From NCBI RefSeq assembly GCF_047302465.1, contig NZ_CP178621.1, forward strand, positions 248,001 through 312,000: a stretch of 64,000 nt of DNA, given 5' to 3'. A program made the translations under genes and the position numbers. How positions within the stretch are numbered: the first letter of the stretch is position 1; each line of letters begins with the position of its first letter. The notes under the pieces were generated by a model. It ran no database searches, was not told the DNA's origin, and saw only the letters and a program-made list of their open reading frames with translations. Shown here piece after piece: positions 58,666 through 64,000 of this stretch. This DNA comes from JACMRP01 sp047302465 (GTDB lineage Bacteria > Bdellovibrionota > Bdellovibrionia > Bdellovibrionales > Bdellovibrionaceae).

Positions 58666-60333
58666 CTACTTGATGTTCAATATTTTTTTACGCATTTTCC
58701 AAAGAAGATGACTGATGTAAGGACGACGACTTTCTTTCGTAGCCACCATCAACAGTTTTGTGATCTTCAAATCACCCGGATCTGTGTAGAGCAAAATCAT
58801 AAGCTCTTGGATGAAATTCGTGTTCAAAGTAACGTAGTTATCCGTACCCACGCCCAATTGCACGTTCTTCTTTTCCCACCAAGAGAATGGATGATCTTTG
58901 TAATCATCAAACTTGCCAGTGAGTTTGTTATTAGAAGAAGGAAGCGAGATCAAAGAAATCTGTTTTTGAATCATGCGATTCAAAACGTCATGCTGGTAAT
59001 GCTCTACTTCGCGGGCTGTATGGAATTTTGCTTTTAAGAACTCGGTGTTGTCTTGTTCTGAAAGCAAAGTGCCCTTTAAAAGCTTATCTAGTACGGGTTT
59101 GTAGTTGCCCCAATCAAGTTCAGTGAGCTCACGGTAGTGAGGATCTTTCGGAGTGATCGCCATCCCTTGTTTGTTTTTGTGAGAAACTTCTTGATAGATA
59201 CGATGGAAGTAAACATTGGGATTAATTCCCAAGCTAATTCCGTGTTCAAGAGTGTCGATGTGCCAAATATTCATCGCATTGTCGACGGCTTGGATCCCTT
59301 TTTTAAGGGTGTGCCAAGTTTCACCGTGATGCGAACGGATTTGGAATCCACGGTATTGCAGTTTTCTGAATCCCGTTTGCATTTCATAGAAATGTTCTTT
59401 GCGATAAAGTTCGCGCTCGTCACCCACGGTATCCACATCCGTCATATGCTTTTGTAAGAACGGATATTTGTCGATCATACGAGTCATCTCGTTGATCTGT
59501 TCCATGAAGTGTTCTTTACGAGAAGAGTAGCGAGTGGAATCAAAGAAATTCGATTCTTTTCTGAAAGAAGGCGACAGCACGAAATCAAAATCAGAGTGCT
59601 GGTCTTGGAATTTCTTAAAGCCTTCGTAAAGACCTAGTACCACGTCTTCCGGAGTAACTTCACTGATCCCGGGAATTTGCTCAGAAGAGCTGGAAGTGGC
59701 GCGATCCAAAGTAAACTTCAAACGAATACGGCCGACGTTGTACTTGTTGTACAACTCGTTAGCCATGTCATAAGCGGCATCGACGTGCACTTCTTTCGAA
59801 GTAAAGATCAACTTTGGAAGATATAGAATTTTTAAATAAGTCAGAAAGCCTTCGGTCTCATCCAAGCGAATCAGGCGATCAACATCCGCAATAGATTTGA
59901 TAGGCAGGGCCTGAGGACCATAAACCTCTTTGATTTTTTGTTCGTAGATATCCTTGTGAGGACCTTCGAGCAAAACTTTCAAGCGAGGATAAATAAACTC
60001 TGCAGTGACCGAGCCTGTCAGGTGAATGTGCTCTTCATTGTATTTCACTGGGAAGTTTTTAAAGAGCTCAAACAAGCATTCAGAAATAGGATGTTTCAAA
60101 AGTGTAGAGATCGAAGTTTTGTTGGTAACAAACTGATCAATGAGGTTGCGGAATTCCACCGCAAGATCGAGAGCTTTTTGATTTTCCGAATTTAGTTCCG
60201 AAGAAATGAGAAGATTTAAAGTATCTTTCAGAGAAATCCCGTTCGTTTCGCTGACAATCAGGGTGAGCCATTTAACGAGATCTTTTTTTGTTTTCGGGTC
60301 TAACTTACTTTCAGTTTTCTGTTGTATCGACAT
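58666..60333 (-). CDS. Adenosine deaminase superfamily metal hydrolase, large
   Basis: A 555-residue amidohydrolase, longer than bacterial Add (about 330) by an N-terminal extension of 95 residues and internal insertions. Metal and active-site motifs: NEEHIHLTGSV (H102, H104), IRSHHGETWHT (about 337), IDTLEHGISLG (about 370) and LGVGTDNYVTL (about 495), where adenosine deaminases have the pair Asp-Asp. The change to Asp-Asn suggests altered specificity. It may act on an adenosine-like nucleoside or other amide. It follows the GNAT gene by nine bases and precedes ampG on the minus strand. Confidence 0.82.
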   Translation of the reverse strand: MSIQQKTESKLDPKTKKDLVKWLTLIVSETNGISLKDTLNLLISSELNSENQKALDLAVEFRNLIDQFVTNKTSISTLLKHPISECLFELFKNFPVKYNEEHIHLTGSVTAEFIYPRLKVLLEGPHKDIYEQKIKEVYGPQALPIKSIADVDRLIRLDETEGFLTYLKILYLPKLIFTSKEVHVDAAYDMANELYNKYNVGRIRLKFTLDRATSSSSEQIPGISEVTPEDVVLGLYEGFKKFQDQHSDFDFVLSPSFRKESNFFDSTRYSSRKEHFMEQINEMTRMIDKYPFLQKHMTDVDTVGDERELYRKEHFYEMQTGFRKLQYRGFQIRSHHGETWHTLKKGIQAVDNAMNIWHIDTLEHGISLGINPNVYFHRIYQEVSHKNKQGMAITPKDPHYRELTELDWGNYKPVLDKLLKGTLLSEQDNTEFLKAKFHTAREVEHYQHDVLNRMIQKQISLISLPSSNNKLTGKFDDYKDHPFSWWEKKNVQLGVGTDNYVTLNTNFIQELMILLYTDPGDLKITKLLMVATKESRRPYISHLLWKMRKKILNIK

Positions 60334-60342
60334 GTATAGAAT

Positions 60343-60798
60343 CTATCGGGGAATCAAATACTTGTACATGACTTTGTGAGGTCCGATACGATCCATTTCA
60401 AAGAGAGGCCCATGATAGTAGAAACCCATTTTTTCATAGAATGGGAACGCCTTGATACGCGCATTACACCACAAAAGATCGCAGTACTGGTTCTTCAACA
60501 AAACCATTCCATGTTGAAGAAGTATCTGTCCGAAGCCTTGCCCACTGTAGTTAGGATCAGTGGCCATGCCTCTTAAGCGATAAGGATTTCCGGAGTTAAA
60601 ATCTTTGTGAGGTTCACTCAGGAAGGTGCAAATTGTTACCAGTTTTCTTTCGTGAAAAAGGCCTAAATGGAAAGTTGTCGGAGCATCGTCGCCAGGATTT
60701 ACGCAGTCATCAGCATGCAGAAAGGGCTTCAGCACTTTCTGCCGTAAAGGAAGAGTGTACTCTGTAGGGATTTTCGAAATGTGGTGGTGTAACTTCAT
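60343..60798 (-). CDS. GNAT family N-acetyltransferase
   Basis: A 151-residue acetyltransferase. Motif A for acetyl-CoA is RGMATDPNYSGQGFGQILL (SGQGFG is the Q/RxxGxG/A loop), and YEKMGFYYHG is the family ending. Its start overlaps the HNH gene by four bases. Substrate unknown. Confidence 0.88.
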   Translation of the reverse strand: MKLHHHISKIPTEYTLPLRQKVLKPFLHADDCVNPGDDAPTTFHLGLFHERKLVTICTFLSEPHKDFNSGNPYRLRGMATDPNYSGQGFGQILLQHGMVLLKNQYCDLLWCNARIKAFPFYEKMGFYYHGPLFEMDRIGPHKVMYKYLIPR

Positions 60799-61334
60799 CC
60801 TGCCTTAAACCGTAAATATTCCAACCAACTGGCCGGCGCTTGTTCCATTTCCATCTGGATTTCCAACTCGCGAGTTGGCAGCCATGATGGCATTTTCGGC
60901 TCAGTTAATAAAGGCATATTTGCGGTCTGGGGCGTTCTGTTGGCTTTGCGTTGGTTGCATTCTCTGCAAGCAGAAACAACGTTCGTCCAAGTTTTCTTTC
61001 CATTTTTCGAGGCAGGTACTACGTGATCAAGAGTGAGATGTTTGGCGACCAGTTTGTCGCCACAATATTGGCAGGTGAAATTATCGCGGATATAAACATT
61101 TTCGCGGCAGAATCGGACCGCGCCGGTGGACCTGGGTCGAACGTAACTCTTCAACCTCAGAACACTCGGCATTTGGTAACTCGTCCGGGCCGACCGGGCA
61201 AACACAGTATGGTACTCCAGGATTTCAACTTTGTCCTGGAACCATAGAATCAAGGCCTTCTGCCAACTAACAATCCGCATTGGCTCATAGCTCGAATTGA
61301 GAAGCAGAGACCTGAGTGAGGATAAATGATGCAT
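60795..61334 (-). CDS. HNH endonuclease family protein
   Basis: A 179-residue protein with an N-terminal ~80-residue region (LLNSSYEPMRIVSWQKALIL) and a C-terminal zinc-bound HNH nuclease domain. The metal knuckle is FTCQYCGD and VSACRECNQRKA, and the catalytic motif LTLDHVVPASKNGKKTW has DH and downstream N. Such RNase-like 'YEP/LNSSYEP' HNH proteins are common, single-copy and of unclear role in many bacteria. ATG 61334 was chosen because GGGAGGGG stands right before it; the longer form adds four residues. Leads a minus-strand operon with GNAT, deaminase-like and ampG genes. Confidence 0.9.
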   Translation of the reverse strand: MHHLSSLRSLLLNSSYEPMRIVSWQKALILWFQDKVEILEYHTVFARSARTSYQMPSVLRLKSYVRPRSTGAVRFCRENVYIRDNFTCQYCGDKLVAKHLTLDHVVPASKNGKKTWTNVVSACRECNQRKANRTPQTANMPLLTEPKMPSWLPTRELEIQMEMEQAPASWLEYLRFKAG

Positions 61335-61464
61335 TACCCCTCCCATGGAGCTCTACTTAAATTATAAAGGGTCTTGAGTGTGATTTTCAAGTACCTGGAC
61401 CATAATCCCTTGAATTTAGGCCTGTTTCGGGATAATTCCCTGTTAAATTTAAAGGAGTCTCACG

Positions 61465-61941
61465 ATGAAACGTCGAGTTTTTGCATTCAACTATGTATTA
61501 AAAGGAGCCGACGGGCAGCAACTGGACGCTTCAGATGCCGGTGAACCATTGGCATTCTTGGAAGGCACTGGCCAAATTATTCCAAAGCTTGAAGAAGAAG
61601 TTATCAGCATGAAAGCTGGAGATAAGAAAAACGTAAAGCTAGCTGCAAAAGAAGCTTACGGCGAACCAGATCCAAAAATGAAAATGGACGTTCCAAAAGA
61701 AGAGTTGGCTCACTTGAAATTGGAAGTCGGTGCTTTTTTACAATTGAACTTAGGCGAACAAACAAAAGTAGTTCGCGTTGCTACTATCGGTGACAAAGTC
61801 GTCACATTGGATGGCAACCACCCTCTAGCGGGCGTTGATTTAGTATTTGATATCGAAATGGTCGCAGTTCGTGAGGCCACAGCTGAAGAGCTGCAACATG
61901 GCCACGCTCACGGCGCTCATGGCCATGGACATCATCACTAA
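61465..61941 (+). CDS. slyD: SlyD-like FKBP-type peptidyl-prolyl isomerase
   Basis: A 158-residue cytoplasmic folding helper and metallochaperone. The FKBP domain (1-70 and 120-147) has its signature around LEEEVISMKAGDKKNVKLAA and contains an IF chaperone insert between (about 70-120). The His-rich tail HGHAHGAHGHGHHH at the end is the expected metal-binding region, possibly for nickel. AAAGGAG precedes ATG 61465. Divergent from the HNH operon. Confidence 0.93.
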   Translation: MKRRVFAFNYVLKGADGQQLDASDAGEPLAFLEGTGQIIPKLEEEVISMKAGDKKNVKLAAKEAYGEPDPKMKMDVPKEELAHLKLEVGAFLQLNLGEQTKVVRVATIGDKVVTLDGNHPLAGVDLVFDIEMVAVREATAEELQHGHAHGAHGHGHHH

Positions 61942-61976
61942 TTGAAAACTAGTTAAGAATTACAGGGGTACTACGG

Positions 61977-62459
61977 ATGGCTTCGTTCGATATTGTTTCC
62001 GAGGTAAATATTCAAGAGGTGGACAATGCGGTCAATCAAGCTCGTAAAGAGGTTGAGGGACGCTACGATTTCAAAGGCAGTCAGGCTGAAATTCAGTGGG
62101 ACAAGAAGGAAATCATACTCTTAGCCGAGGACGACTATAAGATCGAAGCCATGGGAAGCATCCTCCAATCTAAGCTCCACAGACGTGGAGTTGACATCAA
62201 ATCGTTTAAATTCGAGAAGGCCGAGCCAGCTGGTGGCAAGATGCTCCGCCAAAAGCTTACGATGGTACAGGGGATCGAAAAAGAGGTCGCTAAGGACATC
62301 GTAAAATTGATTAAAGACTCTAAGCTAAAAGTCCAGCCCCAGATTATGGACGATAAAGTTCGTGTAACAGCTAAGAGTATCGACGAGTTACAGGAAACCA
62401 TTGCCAGAGTTAAGGCTGGGGGTTTCGCGGTTCCTTTACAATTCAACAATATGAGATAG
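61977..62459 (+). CDS. yajQ: YajQ family nucleotide-binding protein
   Basis: A 160-residue protein of the YajQ/DUF520 family, two ferredoxin-like RNA-binding-like folds. Hallmarks: MASFDIVSEVNIQEVDNAVNQA at the N-terminus, RYDFKGSQAEIQWDKKE, and the C-terminal KVRVTAKSIDELQETIARVK. Family members bind GTP, RNA or cyclic-di-GMP; the ligand here is not known. It starts 35 bases after slyD and probably belongs to the same transcript. Confidence 0.93.
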   Translation: MASFDIVSEVNIQEVDNAVNQARKEVEGRYDFKGSQAEIQWDKKEIILLAEDDYKIEAMGSILQSKLHRRGVDIKSFKFEKAEPAGGKMLRQKLTMVQGIEKEVAKDIVKLIKDSKLKVQPQIMDDKVRVTAKSIDELQETIARVKAGGFAVPLQFNNMR

Positions 62460-62584
62460 GAATTTCACTTGCGCGTTTTATAGGCTGTGATAAGTTGGGG
62501 ATAGTTATTAATGTCCCGCGTTCGATGTTCCTAGAGTCTTTTTTTGCTCGTGGCTTCCGCGGTCTAAGATCCCTGGAGGTACCC

Positions 62585-62950
62585 ATGGGTAAAAAGTTAT
62601 ACGTAGGAAATCTTCCTTACTCAATCGACGATGCTCGTCTTCACAGCAAATTCGCTGAATTCGGCGCTGTTGCTTCTGCTAAAGTTATCACTGACCGTGA
62701 AACTGGCCGTAGCAAAGGTTTCGGATTCGTTGAAATGGATTCTGACTCTGAAGCTGATGCAGCTATCGAAAAATTGAACGGCGCTCAACTTGATGGTCGC
62801 GCTATCAACGTTTCTGAAGCTCGTCCACAAGCTCCACGTGAAGGTGGCGGCGGTCGTGGTGGCTTCGGCGGCGGCGGACGCGGCGGTGGCGGCGGACGTG
62901 GCGGCTTCGGCGGCGGCGGACGTGGCGGTGGCGGCGGTGGTCGTTACTAA
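62585..62950 (+). CDS. RRM RNA-binding protein with Gly-rich tail
   Basis: A 121-residue protein: one RNA recognition motif with RNP2 LYVGNL (residues 4-9) and RNP1 KGFGFVEM (about 44-51), then a tail of RGG-like repeats (GGGGRGGFGGGGRGGGGGR) from about residue 83. The start is ATG 62585, five bases behind GGAGG; the longer frame adds 30 residues. Bacterial RRM/RGG proteins of this type are cold-shock-like and bind RNA chaperone-style. The 125-base upstream region is long and could form a short GGGAT/ATCCC pairing over the SD area, but this is weak. A terminator-like hairpin follows inside the tesA start. Confidence 0.92.
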   Translation: MGKKLYVGNLPYSIDDARLHSKFAEFGAVASAKVITDRETGRSKGFGFVEMDSDSEADAAIEKLNGAQLDGRAINVSEARPQAPREGGGGRGGFGGGGRGGGGGRGGFGGGGRGGGGGGRY

Positions 62951-63006
62951 TTAGCTGCCATTTAGCAGGTAATTATACGCTCGGACTTGTCATTTAAGTC
63001 TTAATT

Positions 63007-63042
63007 AGAGTCTCATGGAATACATGAGACTCTTTTTATTTT
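63007..63042 (+). terminator. Intrinsic terminator overlapping the tesA start codon
   Basis: Perfect 11-base stem AGAGTCTCATG (63007-63017) and CATGAGACTCT (63023-63033), loop GAATA, followed by TTTTATTTTT. Both possible tesA starts (ATG 63015 and 63024) lie inside the hairpin. It ends the RRM gene and can block or tune downstream tesA. Confidence 0.85.
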
Positions 63043-63626
63043 TAGCAATAGTATTTTCTGTTTCTCTCTCTTCTGCTCAATCAAAAAAGCTCCTTGTTCT
63101 TGGAGACTCTCTTACTGAAGGCTACGGCGTCGCTAAAGACCAAGCCTTCCCCGCAGTCCTTGAAAAGAAAATCCACGAAGGTGGGAAAAAAGAATGGACC
63201 GTTATCAATGCGGGCGTCAGTGGTTCCACCACAGCTTCGGGCATTAGCCGCATGAAGTGGGCTTTTAAAAACAAACCAGACTTGATGATTCTTGCTCTTG
63301 GTGCGAACGATGGTTTGCGCGGCCTCAAGGTCGAAGAGAGCGAGAAAAACTTAGGACAGGCCATCGAGTATGCTCAAGAGCAAAAGGTCCCTATAGTCCT
63401 TGCAGGACTTTTTATGCCTCCGAACTATGGCAAAGAGTACACCGAGAAATTCAAAAAAATGTATGTGTCTTTGTCGAAGAAATACAAAGTCACTTTGATT
63501 CCATTTGTCTTGGATAAAGTGGCTGGAGATCCCAAGCTGAATTTGGCCGACGGTATTCACCCGAATGAAGCCGGTCACAAAATTGTCGCGGAAACTGTTT
63601 ATCAAGAAATCAAAGGTCTTCTATGA
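63015..63626 (+). CDS. tesA: TesA-like SGNH lysophospholipase/arylesterase
   Basis: A 203-residue secreted SGNH hydrolase. Signal peptide to about residue 22 (SSAQ). Block I with nucleophile Ser is VLGDSLTEGYG (S32), block II Gly at VINAGVSGST, block III LGANDGLRG (Asn), and block V DGIHPNEAGH with catalytic Asp and His. Family enzymes hydrolyse acyl esters and thioesters in the periplasm. It is joined to a YbbA-type ATPase by an ATGA overlap, as in the E. coli tesA-ybbA region. No SD precedes either ATG; the start lies within a terminator hairpin. Confidence 0.93.
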   Translation: MEYMRLFLFLAIVFSVSLSSAQSKKLLVLGDSLTEGYGVAKDQAFPAVLEKKIHEGGKKEWTVINAGVSGSTTASGISRMKWAFKNKPDLMILALGANDGLRGLKVEESEKNLGQAIEYAQEQKVPIVLAGLFMPPNYGKEYTEKFKKMYVSLSKKYKVTLIPFVLDKVAGDPKLNLADGIHPNEAGHKIVAETVYQEIKGLL

Positions 63627-64000
63627 GTCTTGTCATTCAAAATCTGGAAAAGGGCTTCAATCAAGGCGAAGACAAAGTCACCGTCCTTGCTGGCCTTAAT
63701 GCTGAAATCAAACAGGGCGAAGTCGTCGCAATCGTCGGTCAATCCGGAAGCGGCAAATCCACGTTGTTATCTTTGCTTGCAGGCTTAGATCAAGCTGATA
63801 AAGGAGCCATCCTTGTTGATGGGTCTGACTTAAGTGGAATGAATGAAAAGCAAGTGACCGAGTTTCGCGGGCAAAACATTGGGATCGTTTTTCAACAGTA
63901 TCACTTAGTATCGCATTTAACAGCGGTCGAGAACGTGATGCTACCTATGGAAATTCTTGGTAAAGACGAAGCAGAAGCGAAAGCCACTGCCTTATTGAAA
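63623..64000 (+). CDS. ybbA: YbbA-like ABC transporter ATPase (3' truncated by window edge)
   Basis: 126 codons visible, running off the window. It begins MSLVIQNLEKGF and contains Walker A GQSGSGKST (about residues 43-51) and the Q-loop region NIGIVFQQYH. It is the LolD/FtsE-like ATPase class that teams with an FtsX-type permease (YbbP), which would be expected just beyond the window. It overlaps the tesA stop by four bases. Confidence 0.92.
   Translation, partial: MSLVIQNLEKGFNQGEDKVTVLAGLNAEIKQGEVVAIVGQSGSGKSTLLSLLAGLDQADKGAILVDGSDLSGMNEKQVTEFRGQNIGIVFQQYHLVSHLTAVENVMLPMEILGKDEAEAKATALLK

Noticed and set aside
1..64000. CRISPR arrays, insertion sequences, rRNA genes
   Set aside because: No regularly spaced direct repeats of 25-40 bases, no transposase motifs and no rRNA-like sequence were seen.

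Overview
The window looks like the chromosome of a Bdellovibrio-like predatory bacterium (Bdellovibrionota). This is an inference from gene style and content, not from a database match. It has a caa3-type oxidase operon, many small secreted or outer-membrane proteins, an AmpG-type muropeptide permease, a secreted papain-like protease and densely packed two- to five-gene operons. No rRNA, insertion sequence or CRISPR array was seen. The only tRNA found is a tRNA-Ser(GGA).

1-4.6 kb: a plus-strand respiratory operon with the end of a probable SCO-type protein, coxB (fused cytochrome c), coxA (type A2 signature), coxC, a small subunit IV and ctaB. 4.6-15 kb: three consecutive enzymes of tyrosine/homogentisate breakdown (hmgA, maiA, a fumarylacetoacetase-type hydrolase) lie scattered among envelope genes, sodC, osmC, a secreted protease and an MFS exporter. 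15-20.3 kb: a minus-strand five-gene operon combines a LolD-like ATPase, two FtsX-type permeases, a LolA-like carrier and an outer-membrane barrel, so it resembles a complete inner-to-outer-membrane transfer system. 20.4-25 kb: an MFS exporter, NDH-2, and an archaeal-type aspartyl-tRNA synthetase whose leader folds as a T-box riboswitch that appears to control translation. 25-45 kb: methyltransferases, a CPA2 antiporter, rsmG, chrA, a two-component system, an ECF sigma/anti-sigma pair and an arsR-led operon with a large palindromic operator.

45.7-48.4 kb holds the most striking metabolic locus: cytochrome P450, a protein with class I terpene cyclase motifs, and a GFA-family zinc protein, all translationally overlapped. 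48.4-55 kb is a probable defence locus. A 1736-residue protein with a PD-(D/E)xK-like N-terminus and a P-loop ATPase core sits behind an XRE regulator. Four TAYGACA heptamers spaced exactly 11 bp lie upstream of that regulator, then a hairpin-rich tract and tRNA-Ser. 55-64 kb: a secreted lipoprotein, an Ntn hydrolase, ampG with an adenosine-deaminase-like protein, a GNAT and an HNH protein, then slyD, yajQ, an RRM RNA-binding protein, and tesA-ybbA. A terminator-like hairpin buries the tesA start codon.

The most notable signals are the T-box upstream of aspS, the P450/terpene-cyclase/GFA operon, the large nuclease-ATPase with its repeat-controlled regulator, and several predicted leaderless or hairpin-controlled starts. 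All functions come from motif reading only; no similarity search, folding program or composition calculation was run.
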